From positions 1 to 64,000 of the forward strand of contig NZ_JACCKA010000054.1 in NCBI RefSeq assembly GCF_013425525.1: 64,000 bases of DNA, in the 5' to 3' direction. Every line of letters starts with the position of its first letter. Within the stretch, counting starts at the first letter, position 1. Origin of the DNA: Luteimonas salinisoli (GTDB lineage Bacteria > Pseudomonadota > Gammaproteobacteria > Xanthomonadales > Xanthomonadaceae). Below are positions 25,596-33,325 of this stretch, piece by piece. The notes below the pieces were generated by a model, which was given only the letters and a program-made list of their open reading frames with translations, was not told the origin of the DNA and did no database searches. The position numbers were made by a program, and so were the translations under genes.

Positions 25596-25852
25596 GTCCG
25601 GGCGGATGGCTGCCTTGGCGGCGTGGCCGCAGAACGGGCCGGCGGGGGCCCGGCGCGGCAGGGTGCCGTGCGCCGTGCCGATGGTAGGCGCAAACGCGTC
25701 GCCGCGGGCCCACCAGAAGTCATGGCGGCGAGTCGCCGGGGCCTGCCCGTCATGCGATAATCCCCGTTCCGCACGCGCGCCCGGCGCGCCGCGGCGGCCC
25801 GGCGGCGCCATGCCGCGGCCAATCCGTGTCGAAGCAGCGAGGAAGTCAGGCA

Positions 25853-26449
25853 ATGTCGATCGTCATCCGCGACGTGCGCGAGCACGAGCTGGATTCCATC
25901 CTCGCCCTCAACAACGCCGCTGGCCCGACCATCCTGCCGCTGGACGCTTCCCGCCTGAAGCGCTTCTTCGACACCGCCGAGTACTTCCGTGTCGCCGAGC
26001 GCGACGGCAACCTCGCCGGCTTCCTGGTCGGCTTCGGTTCGGATTCCGGCCACGACAGCAGCAATTTCCGCTGGTTCGCCGGGCAGTACGGACCGTTCTT
26101 CTATATCGACCGCATCGTCGTCGCCAGCCGCCGCCGCGGCGGCGGCGTCGGGCGAGCGTTCTACGCCGACGTGCAGAGCTATGCCGAGGTGCGCTACCCG
26201 CTGCTGGCCTGCGAGGTGTTCATCGAGCACGACAACGACCCGGCGCGGCTGTTCCACGGCGCCTTCGGGTTCCACGAAGTCGGCCAGCACGTCATGCCCG
26301 AAACCGGCGTGCGCGCCTCGATGCTGACCAAGGAGCTGTGCAGCTACGCCTGGGTCCGCGAGCGTTACGGCGACACCCTGCCGGACGCCGCCTGGCTGCA
26401 GCGCTCCCGGCACCTGCCCGGGCCGGCGCAGCGCTCGACGGGAACCTGA
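25853..26449 (+). CDS. GNAT-family N-acetyltransferase
   Basis: This 198-residue protein has a GNAT fold: IVIRDVREHELDSILALNN at the start, then YIDRIVVASRRRGGGVGRAFY as the acetyl-CoA-binding motif A (R-R-x-G-x-G at about 91-97). LACEVFIEHDNDPARLFHGAFGFHEVG is motif B. The substrate is unknown. GAGGAAG precedes the ATG at 25853. The stop is 2 bp before the GTG of minC, so minC may be translated from the same transcript. Confidence 0.87.
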   Translation: MSIVIRDVREHELDSILALNNAAGPTILPLDASRLKRFFDTAEYFRVAERDGNLAGFLVGFGSDSGHDSSNFRWFAGQYGPFFYIDRIVVASRRRGGGVGRAFYADVQSYAEVRYPLLACEVFIEHDNDPARLFHGAFGFHEVGQHVMPETGVRASMLTKELCSYAWVRERYGDTLPDAAWLQRSRHLPGPAQRSTGT

Positions 26450-26451
26450 GC

Positions 26452-27222
26452 GTGGCGGCCAGTCCCGACTACGAACCCGCAGGCGAGCTGAAGTTCGGCC
26501 AGGTCGGCATCGCCAACCTGCGGGTGCGCACGCTCGATCCCGAGCGCTTGGCCGAGGAGATGCGCGACCGGGTCCGGCGCGCACCCAACCTGTTCGCGCG
26601 TGCGGCGGTGGTGGTCGACTTCGGCGGCCTCGCCGCCACTCCCGACGCGGCCGGCGCCCGCGCCCTGCTCGATGCCCTGCGTGGGGCCGGCGTGCTGCCG
26701 GTCGCGCTGGCCTGGGGCAGCAGCGACAACGGCCGCCTGGCCGAGGAGATCGGCCTGCCCCTGCTGGCCAAGTTCCGTGCCCAGTACGAGCGCGACGGCG
26801 GAGCCGGCGCCCCGGCGCCCGCGCCCTCCGGTCCCACCCCCGCCGCACCGGCGCCCGCCAGGCCGGCCGCCCCCGCCCCTGCGGGCGCCCCGCAGCCCGG
26901 CCTGGTGCAGGCCGGCGCGGTCCGCTCCGGCCAGCAGATCTACGCAGACAACCGCGACCTGACCGTGCTCGGCGCCGTCGGCGCCGGCGCCGAGGTCCTG
27001 GCGGACGGCTCGATCCATATCTACGGCCCGCTGCGCGGCCGCGCCCTGGCCGGCGCCCAGGGCAACCCGAAGGCGCGGATCTTCTGCCGCGTGTTCCAGG
27101 CCGAGCTGGTAGCCGTGGCCGGCCACTACAAGGTGCTCGACGACATCCCCAAGGACCTGCAGGGCAAGGCCGTACAGGTCTGGCTGGAAGACGAAGAACT
27201 CAGGATCGCCGCGTTGGAATGA
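26452..27222 (+). CDS. minC: Septum site-determining protein MinC
   Basis: This 256-residue inhibitor of FtsZ assembly keeps division away from the poles. The N-terminal FtsZ-binding domain spans about 1-105 (LRVRTLDPERLAEEMRDRV, VVVDFGGL). A Pro/Ala-rich linker at about 118-152 is longer than in E. coli. The C-terminal beta-helix binds MinD (VRSGQQIYADNRDLTVLG, GAEVLADGSIHIYGPLRGRAL, RIFCRVFQAELVAVAG). The start is GTG at 26452, fixed by the domain start and by GGGAA upstream. minD follows only after a 154-bp gap filled with short repeats, which is unusual within this operon. Confidence 0.92.
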   Translation: MAASPDYEPAGELKFGQVGIANLRVRTLDPERLAEEMRDRVRRAPNLFARAAVVVDFGGLAATPDAAGARALLDALRGAGVLPVALAWGSSDNGRLAEEIGLPLLAKFRAQYERDGGAGAPAPAPSGPTPAAPAPARPAAPAPAGAPQPGLVQAGAVRSGQQIYADNRDLTVLGAVGAGAEVLADGSIHIYGPLRGRALAGAQGNPKARIFCRVFQAELVAVAGHYKVLDDIPKDLQGKAVQVWLEDEELRIAALE

Positions 27223-27227
27223 GGCCC

Positions 27228-27364
27228 GTGATTCGAAGGTACGTGATTCGCGATTGGCGATTCGTGATCTGATAGAAGCCCAGCCTGCGCCACGAATCGT
27301 CGACTCCGAGCTCCAGCTGCGAATCACCAATCACCAAATCACGAATCAACGAATCAACGAATCC
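27228..27364. repeat. Iterated GTGATTCG repeats in opposed arms between minC and minD
   Basis: The left arm (27228-27272) contains GTGATTCG, GTGATTCGCGATTGGCGATT and CGTGATCTG. The right arm (27319-27364) is built of the complement (GCGAATCACCAATCACC, AATCACGAATCAACGAATC). The two arms can pair imperfectly into a long hairpin. The sequence is AT-richer than its surroundings. It splits minC from minD and leaves only 12 bp before the minD start. Confidence 0.7.
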
Positions 27365-27376
27365 CGGAGAACGAAA

Positions 27377-28186
27377 TTGGCCGAAATCATCGTAGTCACG
27401 TCCGGCAAGGGCGGCGTCGGCAAGACCACCACCAGCGCCAGCCTCGCCAGCGGCCTGGCGCGCCGCGGCAAGAGGGTCGCGGTGATCGACTTCGACGTCG
27501 GCCTGCGCAACCTCGACCTGATCATGGGGTGCGAGCGCCGGGTGGTCTACGACTTCGTCAACGTGGTCACCGGCGAGGCGTCGCTCAAGCAGGCGCTGAT
27601 CCGCGACAAGCGCTTCGACAGCCTGCACGTGCTGGCCGCCTCGCAGACCCGCGACAAGGACGCCCTGACCCGGGAAGGCGTCGAGCGGGTGCTCAAGGAG
27701 CTGGCCGACGACGGCTTCGACTACATCGTCTGCGACTCGCCGGCCGGCATCGAGAAGGGCGCGTTCCTGGCGATGTACTTCGCCGACCAGGCGGTGGTGG
27801 TGGTCAACCCGGAAGTGTCCTCGGTGCGCGACTCCGACCGCATCCTCGGCCTGCTGGCGTCGAAGACGCGCCGCGCCGAGAACGGCGAGCGGGTCAAGGA
27901 ATTCCTGCTGCTGACCCGCTACAGCCCGTCGCGGGTGGGCACCGGCGAGATGCTGTCGATCGGCGACGTCGAGGAGGTGCTGGGCCTGAAGACGATCGGC
28001 GTCATTCCGGAATCCCCGGATGTGCTCAACGCTTCCAACAAGGGCGAGCCGGTGATCCTGGACATGGAATCCAGCGCCGGCCAGGCCTACGACGACGCCG
28101 TCGCCCGGCTGATGGGCGAGGAGCGTCCGATGCGCTTCACCCAGGTGGAGAAGAAGGGCTTCTTCACCAAGATCTTCGGGGGTTGA
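27377..28186 (+). CDS. minD: Septum site-determining ATPase MinD
   Basis: This 269-residue ParA/MinD-family ATPase oscillates between poles and recruits MinC. The deviant Walker A GKGGVGKTT is at about residues 10-18, the switch regions are VIDFDVGLRNLDLIMG and YIVCDSPAGIEKG, and the C-terminal amphipathic membrane-targeting helix is VEKKGFFTKIFGG. The start codon is TTG (27377), preceded by GGAGAAC; no ATG or GTG fits the conserved N-terminus (AEIIVVTSGKGG). The rare start and the repeat-filled leader may keep its translation low relative to minE. Confidence 0.94.
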   Translation: MAEIIVVTSGKGGVGKTTTSASLASGLARRGKRVAVIDFDVGLRNLDLIMGCERRVVYDFVNVVTGEASLKQALIRDKRFDSLHVLAASQTRDKDALTREGVERVLKELADDGFDYIVCDSPAGIEKGAFLAMYFADQAVVVVNPEVSSVRDSDRILGLLASKTRRAENGERVKEFLLLTRYSPSRVGTGEMLSIGDVEEVLGLKTIGVIPESPDVLNASNKGEPVILDMESSAGQAYDDAVARLMGEERPMRFTQVEKKGFFTKIFGG

Positions 28187-28189
28187 GGC

Positions 28190-28453
28190 ATGGGGCTGTT
28201 CGATTTCCTCAAGACCAAGAAGAACACCGCGTCGATCGCCAAGGAGCGGCTGCGCATCATCGTCGCCCAGGAACGCAGCAGCCGCGGTGCGCCCGACTAC
28301 CTGCCCATGCTGCAGCGCGAGCTGCTCGAGGTGATCCGCAAGTACGTCAGCGTCGATGCCGAGGCGGTGAAGGTGGACCTGGTGAAGGACGGCGCCCACG
28401 ACGTGCTCGACATCTCGGTGTCGCTGCCGGACGAGCGCCCCTCGGCCGCCTGA
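28190..28453 (+). CDS. minE: Cell division topological specificity factor MinE
   Basis: This 87-residue protein stimulates the MinD ATPase and restricts MinCD to the poles. The N-terminus [21 protein letters not shown] is the membrane- and MinD-contact region; [12 protein letters not shown] is the contact helix or strand. The C-terminal dimer domain includes [17 protein letters not shown]. It starts 3 bp after minD, so the two are cotranslated. Confidence 0.95.
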   Translation: MGLFDFLKTKKNTASIAKERLRIIVAQERSSRGAPDYLPMLQRELLEVIRKYVSVDAEAVKVDLVKDGAHDVLDISVSLPDERPSAA

Positions 28454-28498
28454 GCGCATCGCCGGGGCGGCCCTGCCGGCCCCCTCGGCGCCCCGACC

Positions 28499-29074
28499 AT
28501 GACGGCCCGCGCCTCCATCGCCCCGACGCCGCCGCCAGCGGCCGACGCCCCGCCCGCGCCGGGCCGTCCCGCGCAAGCCGATGGGGCGCCGTCCGCGAGC
28601 GCCCCCTCCCCCGCCGTGCTGTGCCTGCGCGACATCGGCTTCGCGGCTGCCGCCGGACTCCTGGCGCGCCACGGCCTGGTGCTGCACGGCGTCGCCGACG
28701 GCGCGCCGATTCCGGGCAGCTACTGGGGCGAGCCGGAGGCCGGCGTGATCGGCAGCGCCGTCCACGCGCGCGCCGATACCCCGGTGCATTCGCTGCTGCA
28801 CGAGGCCTGCCACCTGATCGTGCTCCCGCCAGATCGCCGCGCCATGGTGCACACCGACGCCACCGACTCGGTCGCCGAGGAGGACGCCGCCTGCTACCTG
28901 CAGGTCCTGCTGGCCGACGTCCTGCCCGGCGTCGGCCGCGAGCGGCTGATGGCCGACATGGATGCCTGGGGCTACAGCTTCCGGCTGGGCAGCACCCGCG
29001 CCTGGTTCGAGCACGACGCCGGGGACGCGCACCTGTGGCTGCAGCAGCGCGGCCTGCTGCCCGCGGGCGCCTGA
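28499..29074 (+). CDS. Putative zinc metalloprotein with HExxH motif
   Basis: This 191-residue protein was not assigned to a family. The first 35 residues are Pro/Ala-rich and probably disordered, or translation may start later. The core carries HSLLHEACHLIVLP, an H-E-x-x-H motif at about residues 101-105. About 20 residues on, DSVAEEDAACYLQVLLADVLPG carries a Glu in the position expected of a third ligand in gluzincins or M78-like peptidases. No signal peptide is seen. The gene lies 45 bp after minE, but nothing links it to division. Peptidase activity is inferred from the motif only. Confidence 0.65.
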   Translation: MTARASIAPTPPPAADAPPAPGRPAQADGAPSASAPSPAVLCLRDIGFAAAAGLLARHGLVLHGVADGAPIPGSYWGEPEAGVIGSAVHARADTPVHSLLHEACHLIVLPPDRRAMVHTDATDSVAEEDAACYLQVLLADVLPGVGRERLMADMDAWGYSFRLGSTRAWFEHDAGDAHLWLQQRGLLPAGA

Positions 29075-29215
29075 GCGCCCGCAAGGGCGCGAGGACCGCC
29101 GACGGACCGTTCCGGGCGACGGCCGCGCGGGCCCGCCGATCCGCACTTGCGGGCGCCCCGACGCCGCTCTAGCCTGCCCGTTCCGCCTGTCGACGCCCCC
29201 ATTCAGGAAATCGCC

Positions 29216-31165
29216 GTGAATCATCGCAGACTCTGGGTCCTTGCCATCGCCGCCTGCCTCGCGCTGTCCGCCTGCAAGCGCGACGCCGCCACCGCCACCG
29301 ACCCGGCGATCCCCGAGAACGAGACCGCGGACGAGTTCATCGCCCGGGTCGACGACGAGCTGCGCGCGATGTACCCCGAGCTGAGCGCCGCACAGTGGCT
29401 CTCCTCCACCTATATCAACGACGACAGCCAGCTGCTGGCCGCCAAGGCCAACGAGCGCTGGCTGACCGCGCTCAACGGCTGGATCGAGCAGGCGCGGCGC
29501 TTCGAGGGCCAGGACATGTCGCCGGCCACCGCACGCGCGATCGGTCTGCTCAAGCTCAGCACCGCGATGCCGGCGCCGCGCGACCCGCAGCGGCTGGCCG
29601 AGCTGACCCGCATCGCCACCCGCATGGAGGGCATGTACGGCGCCGGCGCCTATTGCGTGGGCGAAGGCGAGAATCAGAGCTGCCGCCAGCTCGGCGAGCT
29701 CGAGGAGGTGCTGCGCAAGAGCCGCGACCACGACGAGCAGCTGGACGCCTGGCAGGGCTGGCACTCGATCGCGCAGCCGATGCGCAAGGACTACGTGCGC
29801 TTCGTCGAGCTGGTCAACGAGGGCGCGCGCGACATGGGCTTCGCCGACGCCGGCGAGATGTGGCGCTCCGGTTACGACATGAGTCCGGGCGAGATCGCTG
29901 CCGAGACCGACCGTCTCTGGGGCCAGGTGAAGCCGCTCTACGAGCAGCTGCACTGCTATGCCAGAACCCGCCTGGAGGCCAAGTACCCCGACCGCGGCTC
30001 GGTCGACGGCCTGCTGCCCGCGCACCTGATGGGCAACATGTGGCAGCAGGACTGGAGCAACCTCTGGGACATCCTGCAGCCCTACGGCAGCGCCGGCACG
30101 CTCGACGTGAGCGCCGCGCTGGAGACGCAGTTCCGCGAAGGCCTGAACAAGCGCCTGGCGGCGGCCCGGGGATTGCCCGACGCCGTCGGCCGCGTCGAGA
30201 TCGAGCGCCGCGCCGAGGCCGACATCGCCGAATCGATGACCCGCCGCGCCGAGGACTTCTACACCTCCCTGGGCATGCCGGAGCTGCCGGAGTCCTTCTG
30301 GCGGAAGAGCCAGCTGATCAAGCCGCGCGACCGCGACGTGGTCTGCCACGCCAGCGCCTGGCCGATGGACATGGCCGACGACGTGCGCATCAAGATGTGC
30401 ATCCAGCCGAGCGAGGAGGACTTCACCACGGTCTACCACGAGCTGGGCCACATCTACTACTACATGGCCTACAAGGACCAGCCGCCGCTGTTCCAGGCCG
30501 GCGCCCACGACGGCTTCCACGAGGCCATCGGCGACACCATCGTGCTGGCGATGACGCCGCAGTACATGTCGACGATCGGCCTGGTCGAGGAACAACAGCA
30601 GAGCCAGGCCGCGCTGATCAACTCGCAGATGCGCATGGCGCTGTCGAAGGTGGCGTTCCTGCCGTTCGGGCTGATGATCGATCGCTGGCGCTGGGGCGTG
30701 TTCGGCGGCTCGATCGCCCCGGAGAACTACAACAGCGCGTGGTGGAACCTCAAGGCGCAGTACCAGGGCGTGGCCCCGGCCGACGCGCGCGGCGAGGACT
30801 TCTTCGACCCGGGCGCCAAGTACCACGTCCCCGGCAACACCCCGTACACGCGCTACTTCCTCTCGCACATCCTGCAGTTCCAGTTCTACAAGGCGCTGTG
30901 CGACGCCTCCGGCTACGACGGCCCGCTGTACGAATGCAGCTTCTACGGCAACGAGGCCGCCGGCGAGAAGTTCTGGGCGATGCTGGGCAAGGGCGCCAGC
31001 CAGCCGTGGCAGCAGACCCTCGAGGAACTGACCGGCGCGGGCACCATGGATGCCGCCGCGGTGCTGGAGTATTTCGCGCCGCTGCAGGACTGGCTGGAAT
31101 CGCAGAACGAAGGCCAGGCCTGCGGCTGGCCGGCCCCGGCGCCGGTCGCCGCGAAAACCCCGTAG
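29216..31165 (+). CDS. M2-family dipeptidyl carboxypeptidase (ACE-like) lipoprotein
   Basis: This 649-residue peptidase is of the angiotensin-converting-enzyme family, which removes C-terminal dipeptides. GTG 29216, preceded by AGGAAA, starts a lipoprotein signal (LWVLAIAACLALSAC). The zinc site is VYHELGHIYYYMAY (about residue 407) with the downstream Glu in GFHEAIGDTI (about 434). The ACE-type blocks YNSAWWNLKAQYQGV and TRYFLSHILQFQFYKALC follow. Bacterial homologues are mostly found in Xanthomonadaceae and related families. It is anchored in the periplasm and probably feeds on peptides. The stop TAG lies 30 bp before a dispersed repeat. Confidence 0.93.
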   Translation: MNHRRLWVLAIAACLALSACKRDAATATDPAIPENETADEFIARVDDELRAMYPELSAAQWLSSTYINDDSQLLAAKANERWLTALNGWIEQARRFEGQDMSPATARAIGLLKLSTAMPAPRDPQRLAELTRIATRMEGMYGAGAYCVGEGENQSCRQLGELEEVLRKSRDHDEQLDAWQGWHSIAQPMRKDYVRFVELVNEGARDMGFADAGEMWRSGYDMSPGEIAAETDRLWGQVKPLYEQLHCYARTRLEAKYPDRGSVDGLLPAHLMGNMWQQDWSNLWDILQPYGSAGTLDVSAALETQFREGLNKRLAAARGLPDAVGRVEIERRAEADIAESMTRRAEDFYTSLGMPELPESFWRKSQLIKPRDRDVVCHASAWPMDMADDVRIKMCIQPSEEDFTTVYHELGHIYYYMAYKDQPPLFQAGAHDGFHEAIGDTIVLAMTPQYMSTIGLVEEQQQSQAALINSQMRMALSKVAFLPFGLMIDRWRWGVFGGSIAPENYNSAWWNLKAQYQGVAPADARGEDFFDPGAKYHVPGNTPYTRYFLSHILQFQFYKALCDASGYDGPLYECSFYGNEAAGEKFWAMLGKGASQPWQQTLEELTGAGTMDAAAVLEYFAPLQDWLESQNEGQACGWPAPAPVAAKTP

Positions 31166-31196
31166 GCGCGGCGCACCATCGACGCCCGCGAATCGC

Positions 31197-31303
31197 GGGA
31201 GCGGCCCATGGCCGCAAAGGCCGCGGGCGGCTCCGGCGGGCCGGGCGGCGATTCCCGGCATGGTCCACCGCGCCGGCTTTCGCGTGCATGGCACGCTCCT
31301 ACG
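31197..31303. repeat. Dispersed intergenic palindromic repeat, copy 2
   Basis: The left arm GGGAGCGGCCCATGGCCGC begins at 31197 and the right arm CGCCGGCTTTCGCG at 31271 runs on to GCACGCTCCTAC ending at 31302. This is the best-preserved copy and defines the consensus: arms of about 30 bp, each with an internal CATGGC, around a 45-bp centre (GGCTCCGG ... GGCGGCGATTCCCGG). Confidence 0.82.
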
Positions 31304-31371
31304 GGCATGCGGCCGAGGCATCACGAACGACCGGCGCCGCATGGGCGCGGGCCGGGCGCGACTCGCGCGGC

Positions 31372-32631
31372 CTACATGTGGTCGGTCGGCTCCAGGCCAG
31401 CGGGGGACTTCGCGCAGGCCGGGCGGGTGCGGTCGCGGCGGACCTCCCAGCGCCAGAACAGCCAGCCCACCGCAAGGAACAGCGCCGCGGTCAGCGCCAG
31501 CGACATGCCGCTGCCGCTCACCAGCGGCGACAGCACCCCGGCGACGATCGCATTGAGCACCAGCCCGGTGAACGCCTGCAGCGACGAGGCGGAGCCGCGC
31601 TGGCGCGGGTACATGTCCAGGATCGCCAGGGTCACGATCGGGAACACCAGGGCGATGCCGAAGGAATTGAGCACCATCGGCAGCACCGCCCACGGCACCG
31701 TCGGGGCGTCGACCAGCAGGTAGTAGCCGATGTTGCCGGCGATCGCCACGCCGCTGCAGGCGAAGCCGATGTTGGCCAGCCGCGTCCCGCTGATGCGGCC
31801 GGCCGCCCGCCCCGCCACCCAAGACCCCACCAGCATGCCGCTGATCATCGGGATGAAGAACCAGCCGAACTGGTCCTCGCGCAGCCCCAGCAGGTCCATC
31901 ACGAACGCCGGCGCCGAGGCGATGAACAGGAAAAGCGCCGAGAAGTTGAACGCCCCTGCCGCCGCCAGCCGCTGGAAGCGCGGATTGGTGAAGATGGCCA
32001 CGTAGTCGCGCAGCAGGCGGCCGGGCACCAGCGAGCCGCGCGCCTCGCGCGGATGCGTCTCGGGCAGCCAGGTCCAGGTCGCCACCAGCAGCGCCAGCGA
32101 GAACAGCACCAGGAACCAGAAGATCGCCGGCCAGCGTTCCCAGCCCAGGATCCAGCCGCCGATCACCGGCGCGATCGCCGGGGCGATGCTGAAGATCATC
32201 ATCACCTGGCTCATCAGCCGCTGCGCGTCGTCGCCCTGGTAGACGTCGCGGATCACCGCCCGCCCGACGATCAGCCCCACCCCCGCCGACAGCCCCTGCA
32301 GCGCGCGGAACGCCAGCAGCGTGCCCAGGTCCGGCGCCAGCGCGCAGCCCACCGAGGCGCCGGCGAACACCACCAGCCCGCCGAGGATGACGCTGCGCCG
32401 GCCGATCGCATCCGACAGCGGCCCATGCACGATGCTCATCAGCGCATACGCCACCAGATACACGCTGATGGTCTGCTGCATCGCCAGCTTGTCGGCGCCG
32501 AAGTCCCCGCCGATCTGCGCGAACGCCGGAAAGATCGTGTCGATCGAGAACGGCCCGAACATCGCCAACCCGGCCAGCAGCCAGGCCAGGCGGCGGCCGG
32601 GCGGCGCGGGCTTCGACGCGGCGCCGGTCAC
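31372..32631 (-). CDS. Bcr/CflA-type MFS multidrug transporter
   Basis: This 419-residue inner-membrane protein has twelve predicted helices. MFS motif A is GPLSDAIGRRSVILGG (about 72-87); FRALQGLSAGVGLIVGRAVIRDV and MMIFSIAPAIAPVIGGWILG (motif C type) mark the drug-proton antiporter DHA1 Bcr/CflA subgroup. The start is GTG 32631, whose sequence overlaps the stop of the VOC gene (GTGA), so both are translationally coupled. Export of drugs or a related small molecule is likely; substrate unknown. Confidence 0.88.
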   Translation of the reverse strand: MTGAASKPAPPGRRLAWLLAGLAMFGPFSIDTIFPAFAQIGGDFGADKLAMQQTISVYLVAYALMSIVHGPLSDAIGRRSVILGGLVVFAGASVGCALAPDLGTLLAFRALQGLSAGVGLIVGRAVIRDVYQGDDAQRLMSQVMMIFSIAPAIAPVIGGWILGWERWPAIFWFLVLFSLALLVATWTWLPETHPREARGSLVPGRLLRDYVAIFTNPRFQRLAAAGAFNFSALFLFIASAPAFVMDLLGLREDQFGWFFIPMISGMLVGSWVAGRAAGRISGTRLANIGFACSGVAIAGNIGYYLLVDAPTVPWAVLPMVLNSFGIALVFPIVTLAILDMYPRQRGSASSLQAFTGLVLNAIVAGVLSPLVSGSGMSLALTAALFLAVGWLFWRWEVRRDRTRPACAKSPAGLEPTDHM

Positions 32632-33062
32632 GCCGCCGGCCGCGGCGGGTCGGGCGGCCCTTTCAACTCGACCGCGTTGCCTTCCGGGTCGAGCAGGTAT
32701 TGCGACGGGCCCTCGCCCTCGGCGCCGTAGCGCGAGCCGAACTCGCCGACCTCGACGCCGTGCGCCCGCAGGTGGGCGACGATGGCTTCGCGATCGAACG
32801 GGTCCACGCGCAGGCACAGGTGGTCCATGTTGCGGCCCTCGGCGCCAGGCGCCGCCCCGCCGGCGCGGCCGAGCTCGCCGTCGATATCGACCAGGTCGAT
32901 CAGCGAATCGCCGGCGCGCAACTGCAGCAGGCCGATCGCTTCCTGCCGGTTCTCCACCGCACAGCCGAGCACGTCGCAGTAGAACGCCTGGATGCGCGCC
33001 ACGTCGCGCACGCGCAACACGATGTGGTCGAGTCGAAGGGGGCGGAACGGCGGTGCGGTCAT
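32628..33062 (-). CDS. VOC-family (glyoxalase/bleomycin-resistance-like) protein
   Basis: This 144-residue protein has the two beta-alpha-beta-beta-beta modules of the vicinal-oxygen-chelate fold. LRLDHIVLRVRDVARIQAFYCDVLG and RNMDHLCLRVDPFDREAIVAHL carry the metal-binding His residues. QYLLDPEGNAVELKGPP carries the Glu. It overlaps the MFS gene by four bases, a common arrangement in which the VOC protein binds or modifies the compound that the pump exports; this is inference. Confidence 0.87.
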   Translation of the reverse strand: MTAPPFRPLRLDHIVLRVRDVARIQAFYCDVLGCAVENRQEAIGLLQLRAGDSLIDLVDIDGELGRAGGAAPGAEGRNMDHLCLRVDPFDREAIVAHLRAHGVEVGEFGSRYGAEGEGPSQYLLDPEGNAVELKGPPDPPRPAA

Positions 33063-33161
33063 GGCGGTGGATCCATCCTGCGGGCGGTAGACGGGCAGTT
33101 TAAGCCTTGCGGCAGGAACGGACCGTTCGGCGGCCGCCGAACGATCGGCGGCACGCGACAC

Positions 33162-33270
33162 CCGTAGGAGCGGCCCTTGGCCGCGAAGGCCGCGGGAACT
33201 CCGGCCGGGTCGGCGGTGATTCCAGACATGGCCTCCGCGCCGGCTTTCGCGTGCGTGGCTCTCTCCTACC
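33162..33270. repeat. Dispersed intergenic palindromic repeat, copy 3
   Basis: The left arm CCGTAGGAGCGGCCCTTGGC begins at 33162. The centre is ACTCCGGCCGGGTCGGCGGTGATTCC, and the right arm CGCCGGCTTTCGCG (33238 on) ends in CTCTCCTACC. It lies between the VOC gene and jetD, in the boundary region of the Wadjet operon. Confidence 0.8.
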
Positions 33271-33298
33271 GGGATGCCGACTCCTACCGGGATGCCGA
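33263..33298. repeat. 18-bp tandem duplication at the repeat edge
   Basis: CTCCTACCGGGATGCCGA occurs twice in direct succession (33263-33280 and 33281-33298). The first unit begins inside the right arm of the dispersed repeat, so the duplication copied part of the element's end. It lies 28 bp from the jetD stop. Confidence 0.85.
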
Positions 33299-33325
33299 GC
33301 ATTCCGGGATCCGGGGATGCGAAGT

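Noticed and set aside
27228-27364. Possible CRISPR array in the minC-minD spacer
   Set aside because: The units are 7-9 bp, directly iterated and in opposed arms, without regular spacers or adjacent cas genes.
27200-31822. 1540-codon open frame on the minus strand
   Set aside because: It runs antisense across minD, minE, the HExxH protein and the M2 peptidase, all of which are clear genes; its sequence is low-complexity.
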